A stretch of 64,000 bases of DNA. Origin: Thermothielavioides terrestris NRRL 8126 (lineage: Eukaryota > Ascomycota > Sordariomycetes > Sordariales > Chaetomiaceae). The position numbers were made by a program, and so were the translations under genes. Below the pieces are notes generated by a model that saw nothing but the letters and a program-made list of their open reading frames with translations, did not search any database and was not told the origin of the DNA. Below are positions 23,404 to 33,600 of the stretch, one piece after another (the stretch's first letter is position 1; every line of letters begins with the position of its first letter). Location of the stretch: positions 2,604,001 to 2,668,000 of the forward strand of contig NC_016460.1 in the NCBI RefSeq assembly GCF_000226115.1. The letters are read 5' to 3'.

Positions 23404-24693
23404 CTATCCGCCGTTCTTCCGGGTATCATTCCACAGAGCGTCCACGGCCTGGAAAACCGCCGTCACGTCCCGCATGACCCTGTCGTCCACCTTGCCGCCC
23501 AGTCGCTGCTGCATCTTGTCCGGATGCCATCGCACCCTCTCCTCCTTGAGCCTCGCCGCAAACTCTTTCTCGCCGACCTCCTCCAGCCCGATCCCCTGCA
23601 CAAAAAAGGCTCTCACCTCTTCAGCTTGCACTTCACCCCTCCCACCCATCCCCCTCTCCCTCTCCCTCTTCCCCCGACCGCCAAGCCCCCCGGGCTCAGC
23701 ACCATCATCCTCCTCATCGTCATCCCCAGCCCAGGGCCACGGAATAGCCTCAACCCCGCCCTGGTGCCCGGCCTCCTCCCAGGCGCGCCAGCGCGCGAGG
23801 TACGCCTCCCAGCGGCGCCGCCAGACTTTGCGCCGGCGCCTCTCCATCCCGCGCCGGAGCGAGCGCTCCATCTCGCGCGCGATCCGCTCGGCCTCCTCGT
23901 GTTGCCGCCGCCGTTCCTCCTCCTGAGCCTGCTCCTGCGCCCGCCGTGCCGCCCGCGCCTCCAGCAGCCCCGCGTGCGTGCGCTCCCACATCTTCTGCCG
24001 CACGTACGCCGCGTATTCGTCGTCGGTCATGCGCTCCAGCGGACCGCCGTCGGGGTGCCCGTAGATGTGGATCGGCTGGCCGTAGACGGACTCCCAGTAG
24101 GCGGCGCCCTCGTCGTCGGCGAGGGCGTCGAACAGGGACTCGCGGAAGGCCGTGTTGGGCGACAGCGGTGGGTCTTGGAACGGGTCTTGGTCTTGTCCAT
24201 CTTGGTGGGAGGGGGAGCGGGTGCGGTGATGGCGCCGGCGCCGGTGGTGATGGTGGTGGTCGTGGTGGTGGCTACGGCGGTGGCGGCGCCCGGGGGATTC
24301 GTCGTCACGCTTGCTCCCGTGCCTGTCCCCTTTCCTGTCTCCGTTCTCGTCTACAGTATGCTGGTCTCTATCCCTTTCTCTGGTCGGGGATCGGGATCGG
24401 GATTGGGATGCGTGCCGGCGCCGGTGGTGATGGTGACGGTGATGGTGGTCGCCAACTCTCTCTCTGCCGTCTCTCGTCCGCGATGACTTGGACGACTTGG
24501 ATTTGAAGCGAAGTTTGGTCGGCCTGGGCGCGGCTGTCTCGTGGTCTGACGGTGCCGGGACCTCTCGGAGGCTCTCGTTGCGTCGGGGTGCAGGCTCGGC
24601 AGACATGTCGGAAGACCTCGCATCATCGAGGGGCTCGGGCGGGTTGAAAGACGAGAGGATTCGCCGCCGCTTGGGTGAGCGATCTGGCTCCAT
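23404..24693 (-). CDS. NFKBIL1-like protein with J-domain-like C terminus
   Basis: 429 residues from the ATG at 24693 (MEPDRSPKRRR); an in-frame ATG at 24777 would add 28 poorly structured residues. The N-terminal half is highly basic with Arg/Ser and two histidine-rich blocks (DHHHRHHHHRRRHASQ and HHHDHHHHHRRRRHH). The middle holds WESVYGQPIHIYGHP, then a long Glu/Arg coiled region (RAARRAQEQAQEEERRR). The C terminus has LKEERVRWHPDKMQQRLGG, the J-domain-like signature of the NF-kappa-B inhibitor-like 1 family; the HPD triplet is intact. Animal members are nuclear-speckle proteins linked to splicing; the fungal role is unknown. Without ankyrin repeats, the fungal proteins are shorter in domain content than the human one. 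Confidence 0.85.
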   Translation of the reverse strand: MEPDRSPKRRRILSSFNPPEPLDDARSSDMSAEPAPRRNESLREVPAPSDHETAAPRPTKLRFKSKSSKSSRTRDGRERVGDHHHRHHHHRRRHASQSRSRSPTRERDRDQHTVDENGDRKGDRHGSKRDDESPGRRHRRSHHHDHHHHHRRRRHHRTRSPSHQDGQDQDPFQDPPLSPNTAFRESLFDALADDEGAAYWESVYGQPIHIYGHPDGGPLERMTDDEYAAYVRQKMWERTHAGLLEARAARRAQEQAQEEERRRQHEEAERIAREMERSLRRGMERRRRKVWRRRWEAYLARWRAWEEAGHQGGVEAIPWPWAGDDDEEDDGAEPGGLGGRGKRERERGMGGRGEVQAEEVRAFFVQGIGLEEVGEKEFAARLKEERVRWHPDKMQQRLGGKVDDRVMRDVTAVFQAVDALWNDTRKNGG

Positions 24694-25762
24694 CTCTCCT
24701 CTCTCTAGTGCGAGTTTCGGTGTTGGGATGTGGTCTGGATCTGACCCGCGGCTTGCGCTTGCACGAAGCAGCTGCATGCACTAGCAAGAGGTACGAAGTC
24801 CTGGAGTACCGCAAGTGTGGAGTGCGGAGTACAATGTCACGTTAGGTAATAGTCCCCGGTGTATTTTGCAGCGTACTCCGTATTGGGTTACGTTACAGTA
24901 ACATGTAGGTATTCGTACAAACAGTCTATACGACCTCATGTTCTCCGCCAGTCGATGCTTCCCCCACCCTTCCGACCAGCGTCTCAAACTTTAATGTCGG
25001 CCTCGTCTGTCGTCATTCCGCTGCTCTGTGTCAGAATCAAGGCATGCTTAGCTTTGCAGATCACTCACCCAGTTCAAGTTACCGGTAGCTGTAGGTATGT
25101 AAGGTAGGTACTTGGTAGTTATCGGGTGGCTGACCCGCATTCTCGTCCCCCCCGGTCTCGCAGTGCGAAGCCTTCACCTTGCCGCAAGGTCCGGCAATCA
25201 ACGTTCACTCTCCTGTACCACTGCAAAATTACAGGCGCAGTGTATTCAGTACAGAATACCGCTAGTTGGCTTGGTTATCTCTTCCACTGCGTTCGAACAC
25301 CACACCTGCAGAGTTCGCAGTAGCTGCGTTCCGTGGCTCTGGGGGCTGGGCTCCAGTTCCCAGTTCCGGGACCCTGGGCCGCGACGCCGCGTCGCCGGCA
25401 TCAGGATGACCCCTGCTGCAACCGGTCCCGACAGGACGGGCGGAACGGGCGATGCAACCTCACTGCCGAACGTCAGGTGCTCCGCATGGCGCGGGTTCCA
25501 GGGAGACAAGTTGACAACCGAGCCTTTTCACTCGCTCACACCTCTCTGCCCCCAATTAGCGAGCAACGTTTCACGGCATTATCTACCCGTTCCTTGTTTC
25601 GGACATTCATCGTTGTAGCCAGCGACTGCGAGACATCCTCTGCTGCATGGCTGACGCTCTGCCGGCGTCCGTCTTCCGGCTGAGTAGTTATAAATGAGCA
25701 GTGCAGCACCCACCTCCGCGGCCAGACCGGAGTGAGACATGCGACCAGATCTCGCAGGTGCA
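24694..25762. promoter_or_regulatory. Spacer: promoter side of NFKBIL1-like gene
   Basis: Upstream of the minus-strand gene, ending at the target duplication of MITE 2. Contains TACTCCGTA at 24874-24882 and a GTAGGTATGTAAGGTAGGTA stretch near 25092. No gene seen. Confidence 0.5.
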
Positions 25763-25771
25763 GATCAGAGG

Positions 25772-26149
25772 GTCGTCGTTAAAGAGGTCCCGCCAAGACT
25801 AATTTCGGAGACTACCGCGTACAAGTAATTACAAATTGGTAGGCCGCGACGACTTCGAGCAACATCAACAACGAACAATCGTAAAGACTCATCGCAACAA
25901 CTTTACAAAAACTCAACCAAATCGAAAAAAAAGAAAACGAAGATAATCCGTACCCTAACCATAACCGCATCCTAACCTTAACCTAGACCCTAACTAGCGG
26001 GGGGCTGGCACCGCCCCCCATACCCCCGGCGAACTAACCCTTGGCGATAGAGTAAACGCCTTGGCGATGGTGGTTACGTAATAACGTTGTAAAAATATAG
26101 CCGACAATTGGCCGAAATTAGTCTTGGCGGGACCTCTTTAACGTCCACC
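25772..26149. mobile_element. MITE copy 2 (378 bp)
   Basis: Begins GTCGTC plus the shared 31 bp repeat and ends with the inverse repeat plus GTCCACC. Identical 9 bp duplications gatcagagg flank it (25763-25771, 26150-26158). The interior aligns by eye with MITE 1 in the same orientation throughout, including the telomere-like units at about 25950-25995 and the GCGGGGGGCTGGC stretch. Not TAG-rich. Confidence 0.9.
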
Positions 26150-26231
26150 GATCAGAGGGGTTGAACCAGCTTACGTGTTTGTCCCAGACACTTTGGGCCT
26201 TCTCTCAACGACGGATGATCAGCGCTGCTGG

Positions 26232-26621
26232 GGTGGACGTTAAAGAGGTCCCGCCAAGACTAATTTCGGCCAATTGTCGGCAATGTTTTTACAACGTTTT
26301 TACGTAGCCACGATCGCCAAGGCGTTTACACTATCGCCAAGGGTTGGTTCGCCAAGGGTACGGAGGGCGGCGCCAGCCCCCCGCTAGTTAGGGTTCGGCT
26401 TATAGTTAGGATATAGGTTAAGGTTAGAGTACGGGTTAACTTCGTTTTCTTTTTTTTCGATTTGGTTGAGGTTTCGCGAAGTTGTTGCTACGAGTCTTTG
26501 CGAATCTTTGTTGTCGATGTTGCTCAATATCGTCGCGGCCCCGCTTACCCCTTGGCGATTGTAAATACTTGTAAACGGTAGGTTCCGAAATTAGTCTTGG
26601 CGGGACCTCTTTAACGACGAC
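26232..26621. mobile_element. MITE copy 3 (390 bp, inverted)
   Basis: Begins GGTGGAC plus the shared repeat and ends with the inverse repeat plus GACGAC, so it is reversed relative to copies 1 and 2. Identical 9 bp duplications cgctgctgg lie at 26223-26231 and 26622-26630. It starts 82 bp after the end of MITE 2. The inner sequence is the reverse complement of the MITE 1/2 interior with scattered differences. The two neighbours form a large imperfect palindrome of about 850 bp. Confidence 0.9.
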
Positions 26622-26630
26622 CGCTGCTGG

Positions 26631-28726
26631 CCGTTCATTCTCCCAGTCTACGCTAGCAGTAACCGCAGAGTAGCAGCGTATGGAATAGTTACAATAGTTA
26701 CATACTTCCACTACACTATATTAAGCCTCTCCGTCTGTCTTCGGCACGGTCGTTGCCGACATTGGATCGACACGGCTCCCACGCAACGGCCGCGGCTGAT
26801 TCGCCAACGAGACGGCCCGCCGTCGCCTCCCGAGGTCTTAGACTGCCAATAGTCGCGGAGCAGCGTGACGGAACTAACTGACACGAGGCGGGAAGGAAGG
26901 CGCCAAAACAACCTTGACGGCCGCCGGCCTGTCTTAGGGGTTGAAGCAACGCACGCAGAGACGATAGTTCAACGGGGAAGGGAAGGTCGAGTTACACCAC
27001 CAAAGAGGAAAAGGGCCAGAGATTTGTTTCTCTCACACCGAGCATGAACGAACCCCAGCGGGGTTGGATTTCCCCTGCCAAGTTCACCGGCGAGCAGAAG
27101 GCTCTGGAAACGCCCAGACATGCTTTCAAGTAACTAAAGTGCATGCACGGCAGTGACGGAGTGTGGCGCTCGTTGCCGCCGGCGGCAACGGCGGGACCGG
27201 CGGCAAGTGACTCCATCATCCATTGGCAGGCAATGTTGCGGCGAAGCAAGGCATTGCAGGGAGCTAGTTACCATGTGACGAGCACTTTGTGCCGACGGAA
27301 GGCTGCGGTCCAGGGGGATGTCAACAAAACAACTAGCCACATCGAATGGGAGTGCGGCTGGCAAGATGCGAGACACTCGGAAGGCTACTGGCACAGCGGG
27401 CACAAGCTAGTGTAGAACGAGAGCTGATAGGTAGGCGACAGTGTCTTGGATAATTTCTCTATTTATTTTTGAATTTTTTGGTTTCCGTGTCTTCCCAATT
27501 TCGGCCTCTTTTTTCCGTTTTTGGCTGGCCTCTTGTCTTTCCCCCTCTTTGACTTGATCGGCCGGCCCTGTTGTCTCTGTCTGTCCTTCCTGTCCTGCCC
27601 GTTATGGATGCGATGCGCGGGCGCCTGTCCGAGACAGATGACCTCGGCAGACGAGCACATACACGCCCATCTGGTTCTCCCTGCCGCCTTCCCTGCGAAC
27701 GCTCATGCAAGCCGGGATGCAGATCGGCTGGCAGGTGAGTCGTGTATTCCGTAGTCACCGGAAAGAGCCCCTCTCTTGCTGCCTGGTTGTCCACACCGAG
27801 CAACCAGTTCAGCAGCCGCTCCATGCTGGTCGTCCGCCTAGTTTCTCCAATCATCCGTACGTTGCAGTCTGAGCGCATCCTGCTTGGCCGGCCGGGGTGT
27901 CCAATAATGAGTCGTGATGTCCAATGAAGAGTCATGATAATCGGTACGCGAGCCAGTCAGGAGCTGCTGACACGCCCGCTGTCGGGGGGATGAGAAGGCA
28001 GCCCTTTCGAGCCAGCCAGCGCAGTCGGGGATCCAAACTGGCATCAAATGCTCCACCGCCACTCGACAAGAGCTAAATAAACACGGCATTAGTGGAAACA
28101 AAGAAGACGGGAACGAATATATATGATGCAGAAGATGCAGTAGCTGAATCCTCGCTCCGTAACGCCATGTCGCCCCCGGTACTCCGTAACCTCTTCTCTC
28201 CATGATACTATGGTTTGACCGGGGAAAGATAAAGAAAACCAAAAGAGAAAAAAGATGACGGGCTGTGTGTAGATGATCTGATGATTAAACAAGTCAGCAA
28301 GAACATGCTGAAAAGAGCAATTCCATAGATATCAGTCGCAGCAATGCGGGAACAAAAGAACCGTGTCTGCCTGGAACAAACAAAAGAGAGAGAGAGAGAG
28401 GAGAGAGGAGAAAATAAAGAGCCCGCTAGACCTTTTGTCTTTTCTCTTTTAGCCCCGCAAGACCTCCTGTGCTGGTTGCCCGAGCAGGTCTGCGGCCCTC
28501 TAATATAACCCAAACGACAAAGGAGAAATAATAGAGGGAAAGGGGGGGAAAAACCACGAAACAGACAGCGAGATTAGACCCAATATCACATTCGGACCCC
28601 AGTCCAAGCCCTCGGTCTGCCCAGGCCGCTGTGTATGTGCTGGTTTGTCGTGCACAACACCTTCGCCAGCCTGCCCGGATGATCCCCCGCCCTTCAAAGA
28701 ACGTGGCCACGCCTCCCGCGGCCACA
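26631..28726. other. 2.1 kb spacer downstream of bZIP gene
   Basis: No gene is supportable. Contains TATTCCGTA at 27745-27753, TACTCCGTA at 28180-28188 and an (AG)n run at 28385-28410. The right part is probably the 3' untranslated region of the bZIP gene. Confidence 0.5.
28385..28410. repeat. (AG)n microsatellite
   Basis: About twelve AG/GAGAG units in the presumed 3' region of the bZIP gene. Confidence 0.8.
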
Positions 28727-30628
28727 TCACCTGGGCCCGCCATCGGTCGGGCCACGCGGATCTGTCGCCCACCCAGCCTCGTACGGCGGTCTCCTGCTCG
28801 TAGTAGCGTACGGGTCAGACGGCTGCGGCGGCATCGCCGGCGGGGGCGGCACCGTCGCGATGGGCGGCGGGGTCGTCGAGGGGGTGCGAGACTGGTCGAA
28901 GCGCAGCGGCGGCAATCGCGCGACGCCCGCCGGCGGCGGCGTCAAATGGGGCGAAGGCGGCACGCCAAAGGCAGCAGCAGCAGCACCAGCAGCCGCAGGA
29001 GGGGCCGGGCTGGTGATCGGCGGCAGGTGAGTCGACGTGACCAGGCTGTAGGAGCTGCTGGGCAGGTGCGGCTCGGAGTCGGTTCGTCTCCGCCTCGCGG
29101 GCGGTTCAAGCCCGGATGGGTCGACGTACGAACTCGAGCGCGGGTGGGGGTGAGGGCGAGGGTGGGCGGGGGGCTGGGCGAACGGCGTCGGGGGGGGTTG
29201 GAAGTGCGAGTGTGGGTGCACCGGAGGCGGGGGCGGAGGCGGTTGAGGAGCCTGGAGCATGCTGCCGGCGGGAGTCCCCCCGGTTCTCGAGATTGGACTT
29301 GGTGGTCCCCGGTCGGCCCACTCCGTCATCCCCGGCGTCTTGGAGATCAAGTCTCTCAAGCGGTTTCGCTCGTTTCGGTAAAAGTCTCGCTCGGCCTCGA
29401 GTTCCTGGCAGCGCTTGGCCAGCTCCTCGTTCTTCTTGCCCAGCTCTCGGTTTTCGTTTTCCAGCTTCTGCATCTCCTCCTGCTGCTCTCTCTCGCGCTC
29501 CTTTTTCCGCTGTCGGAACCTCGCCGATGCCCCTGCATTGCGCTGCCTCTTCTGATCCGCTTGCCTTGATGCATGGTGGGTGTCAATGGGGACCACAATC
29601 TCCTCCCCGTGTGTTGGCGTGATGGCGAAAAGAGCATGACCTTCGGCAATTTGTAGGTTCCTGGACGCGCCAGCAGGCAGCGAGGACAGCGGCCCAGGTC
29701 CCCAGACGTCTCCTAGAGCCCCCCGGGCACCAAACGGCCGGCTGGCGGAGATCGGCGCGGGAAATGGTGGCCCTGGCACGACTGGCCGCCCGTCATGCTC
29801 GCGCTTTGTGCTTGTTGTCTGTCGCAGTTCGGACGGTGATGCCGAGGGGAGACCCAGGTTTAAGCTGGGCTGCGAGAGCGACCGAGCAAGTCCGGAGGTT
29901 GGTCCGGTCGGTGAAGGTGGTCGTCCTCCAGAGGCAGGACCGTGGAAGTGCGGTGGTGTTCCCAGAGCCGGAGGCCCGCTGCCCTGCGCCTGGGGATCGT
30001 GCGTCGCGACTGTACTCCGATCGGAAGGAGCCGGTAGGTTCGCCGCGAGGTGCTGCGCCTCCAGCGTCCTCATCGCCGCTCGACTAAGGCTAGTGGCTCT
30101 CGGTGACCTCGGGGTCAGAATCCGCCTCGCGGCCATAGGATACGGATGTATAGGTTGGGGAGAAGTCTGGTCCGCGGACGGAGGCGGCGCCACGGGAGAT
30201 GTCGTCCGGGCGAGAACCTGGCTCGCTGATCGTGGTGTGGCAGCGGCCGGGGGCTGGAAAACAACAGCACTGGACGGCGATCCTTCCAACCCATACTGGG
30301 CCGCCGCCGTGGCCGGTTGCGCGTTTCCTCCCGAAGCCGAAAACTGCGGAAGAGACGGTGGACGGTCAGCCAACACTGGGTGTGGCCTTACCGGGTCCAG
30401 CGGTCTATCGCGGGTGTCCGGAGTCCTGCCTGCGGTACGTTGGGGGGCCCCATCGCCCTGAGTTGGCGCAATACCGGCGGGGTCGGGAAGCGCCGCCCGC
30501 GCTCTCGGCTCATCTTGTTGGGTACGGCTTCGCTGGAGCGGGGGAGAGGATGTGGCATCCGTCCCCCTCACCGGAGACCGAGAAGAATGGCGGGACACAG
30601 GGCGAGGCGCAGAGCCCCCCTGCGACAT
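28727..30628 (-). CDS. bZIP transcription factor
   Basis: 633 residues in one exon from ATG at 30628 to TGA at 28727. The bZIP lies near residues 350-425: basic region QKRQRNAGASARFRQRKK, with the DNA-contact pattern N-x7-R, followed by heptad leucines (ENENREL, KKNEEL, KRCQEL, then Tyr, then Leu). Both sides are long disordered Pro/Ser/Arg-rich regions, the C-terminal one with PPPPPPP and histidine-rich stretches. A nuclear sequence-specific DNA-binding protein. The ARFR-x-RKK type basic region is found in a fungal-specific bZIP group that includes sulphur and stress regulators, but I cannot assign a named orthologue. Confidence 0.92.
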   Translation of the reverse strand: MSQGGSAPRPVSRHSSRSPVRGTDATSSPPLQRSRTQQDEPRARAALPDPAGIAPTQGDGAPQRTAGRTPDTRDRPLDPVRPHPVLADRPPSLPQFSASGGNAQPATAAAQYGLEGSPSSAVVFQPPAAATPRSASQVLARTTSPVAPPPSADQTSPQPIHPYPMAARRILTPRSPRATSLSRAAMRTLEAQHLAANLPAPSDRSTVATHDPQAQGSGPPALGTPPHFHGPASGGRPPSPTGPTSGLARSLSQPSLNLGLPSASPSELRQTTSTKREHDGRPVVPGPPFPAPISASRPFGARGALGDVWGPGPLSSLPAGASRNLQIAEGHALFAITPTHGEEIVVPIDTHHASRQADQKRQRNAGASARFRQRKKEREREQQEEMQKLENENRELGKKNEELAKRCQELEAERDFYRNERNRLRDLISKTPGMTEWADRGPPSPISRTGGTPAGSMLQAPQPPPPPPPVHPHSHFQPPPTPFAQPPAHPRPHPHPRSSSYVDPSGLEPPARRRRTDSEPHLPSSSYSLVTSTHLPPITSPAPPAAAGAAAAAFGVPPSPHLTPPPAGVARLPPLRFDQSRTPSTTPPPIATVPPPPAMPPQPSDPYATTSRRPPYEAGWATDPRGPTDGGPR

Positions 30629-33600
30629 CGTGGCCGTTTCCCCTTCGCTCTTGACGGCTAGAGAACGCTGACATTGACGCCTGCAGTCGCTCTCGGGTAA
30701 CCGACTGAGGGGCCGAGGTTGAGGTAGGCGCGGCGAAAGCCCTTCGCTGCCGCACAGTGGGCTGAAGGCACTAAGGCATCGGAATATGGGTCACGGCCAC
30801 TTCAGGGATGTTGGGGTCGAGGTTTCGCTCGCTCCGGGCTGGTGGGCCTGAGCGAGGCAGCCGGAGAGGTGTAATATAAGTACGTATTCGGAACCAGAGA
30901 CCGATGTGTGTGGGCTTGCGCCAGTCGTCAGGCGCCGGAGTGCCACACAGGTCACTGGTCAAGCCACGCCGTTGTCCCGTTGGACGACTGAGCAGGCGGA
31001 CACGGGTGACTTTCAGCCAAGTAGGACAAAAAGACGGGTGCAAAGCAGCTGTGAGCGACCTACGCTAATATTCGTCGTTACGGTGGGCCAAGGACCGTGT
31101 TGTGGGCGAGACATAGCCAGTCAACGATCCTTGGTACGGCCCTGGCATAGGGACTGGCCAACGAGGGGTCGAGTGCGCTAAGAAAGAGGCTTTCCCGTCG
31201 CGTGAATGGACAGGATGACTTTGTCTCGCACCTCCGTTGAAGGAGCGGGACCAGCAATGCTCTCTGTCTTTGGCGGATCGTAAAAGGGCCAGCAGGAACG
31301 AAAGAAGGCAGCGCTCTGCAGCGAGGCTATTGTGAGATGTTGGCGAGAGCGAGGCGCCACGCTGTCAGTGACCTCGACTCGTCCTCGTGGGCACTGTCCA
31401 GTTTACCAACTCCAATCCAGTGACCATGAAGAAGTCGAACAGAGGGACGTCGGCCGTGAGAAGAACGTAACAGACTCATGTTCCTTCTCGCTGCCAAAGC
31501 CGGCGTGGCCCTTTAAGGCCAGCCTATGGAAAAACGTATGGAGTACTCCGTATTTCGGCCCCCTGTCGTCGTCCTTTGGACATCCCTGGCAACGCATGGT
31601 GTCGACTCAGAAACTACCTTGGTAGGTAGTTACTGTACGCTTGTAATTTCTTATCTGTCGGTACACTGCCTCGTGGGAGCTGACCAAAATGACCGGGCAC
31701 CTCACCCCGGCCGGCGAGGGTGGTATTCCGTAATTCTCAGCGCGTCCATTGGGATGGAATTGTGGTTAGTTACCGTTACCGGGGTGCACTGACCCAAGCA
31801 GCCAGGGGTGGCCATGCTGATGTTGCTTCCTTCTGGAAAAATGGTTGGCCCAGAATCGTCGAACCGCTCTCCGCTGTTCGCTCGTGACTTACTTTTTCTA
31901 GAGAAATAACGGTTGAGAGGACAGCCGGAATTTCCCCGAGCAACCAGCCTGCCCGGTCGCTTTGAGCGCAAGCCCAAGCAACGACCTGACCGCTCTGAAA
32001 CTTGAAGAAGCCCAAAGGGAGCGGCGTCGAGAATGGAAATACCGAACTCTGGCTCGCGTCAAGGGCGCCTGGCGAGCCGTGGGAATCCACCACCCTCCTG
32101 TGTACATTCACAGTTGTGCAAAAAGGGGCAGCAATGAATGTGACGCTGCCTTGGCAAGCTTGGCTCCAGCTTCTCCCGCAGGCTTCTTCCTGCAGGGCAT
32201 TCTCCTGGGCACGGCCACGGCCACGGGACCGCGAATGTCACGAACAAAGTCGTCACGGCGAAAAGAAGCTCCCTCAACCCCACAGGTTCAAGATGAGGTC
32301 GATGAAGCGGCGAACATCGCCTGCCCGTCACCTCGGCGAAGCTGTGCTGTTCACTGCTGCTTCCGTTTGCCCACCATTGTTTGGTGCCAGCCAGGCAGTT
32401 GCTTGCCTGGATGAGTACGGAATAGCGGCAAGGGCCCGGCAGATGGAGAGATCGCCGTTGTTGATGGCGTCGCTGGGACGGCCTCGTCGGAACCCGTCGT
32501 CCACAAGATCGTCTTCGCAGCGCCCATGGCGCCGCATTGCCCGTGGATGTCTTGGTTGGGTGACCGGACAGCGTGTCTGTCGGACGTTCCAGCACATCGG
32601 GTGCTCGGCGAGACGGTTTACTAGAGCCACGCCAGGGCCGCGTCCAGCTTCGAAGACGGAAGCTCCAGGGCGTCGGAGCCTGCGTCATCCAGCGGCAACT
32701 TGGCTGGCCCAAATCGAAAGGGCAGAAGAGTCCTGTCGGAAATGATCTGCATGGCGGCCGCGAAAAGTGCTTGTCTGGGAGACTCGTCAGGGTCAGTCAG
32801 GGCTTGGTCTGCTTCCCAACGTGGGACAAGCAAGCTAATGTGAATCAAACGTGAGTGAGCTACACTAATGGGCACAGGCGCCCCTCGGAAGACGACGACG
32901 GGCTGGGTGGCATCCGAGATGCCCGTCATCGCTCATGGCGTGGCGGGGCGGGTTAGTGGCCTTGTTGATGCCATCGCACCTCGACAACAGCTGAAACCCA
33001 AGGATGCATGTACTGTACTGTGTACATTACACACCAAGGTGCGGAGTAACTCATTCCATCCAGAACACTGGAAGTTACACAGTAACTCGCGCACAGAGAC
33101 GGTCCGCGCGCCTCTCTCCCCCGGGCCGCTCCCCCTTGCAACAAAGCTAGTCCACGTCAGTCACAGGAACCAGCATGCGAGTGATCCGGAATGACTAGTG
33201 CACAGTCACTAGTGGAGTAGTGCACTGAGTGGACTTGATCGCTTGTTGGGGGGCGGGTCACGGGGATGATTGCCGACGCGCTCGCGGCTCCTCTTGGGTC
33301 GTCGTGAGAGGCGGTTCGGTTGGAGTGGAGCGCGAAGAGCGGCAGGATTCCACTTCATCATCGTCTCGTGTCGGAGCCCAGAGTGCTGGATTGGGCCCTG
33401 CACGTCTGGCATGTGGGTTCCCGCATGAACCCCTGCTGCACAGTGGGGAAGGATGCTCAACTTGGTCGTCGATGCCTGGCGCCTGGGCACTCAAGGCTGC
33501 CTTGGCGCTTTCAACTGATTGGCGACGTTAGTTAATTCAAACTGCTCATTTTTCACCAGCGCATGGAGTGTTGTATGTACCGCGTAGGTACACTACTTCA

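Noticed and set aside
29808..30461. 217-codon + strand open frame
   Set aside because: Antisense shadow of the bZIP gene's GC-rich coding sequence.
32002..32745. 247-codon open frame as a gene
   Set aside because: An overlapping opposite-strand frame of 217 codons covers the same DNA; no domain, no good start context, mixed composition.
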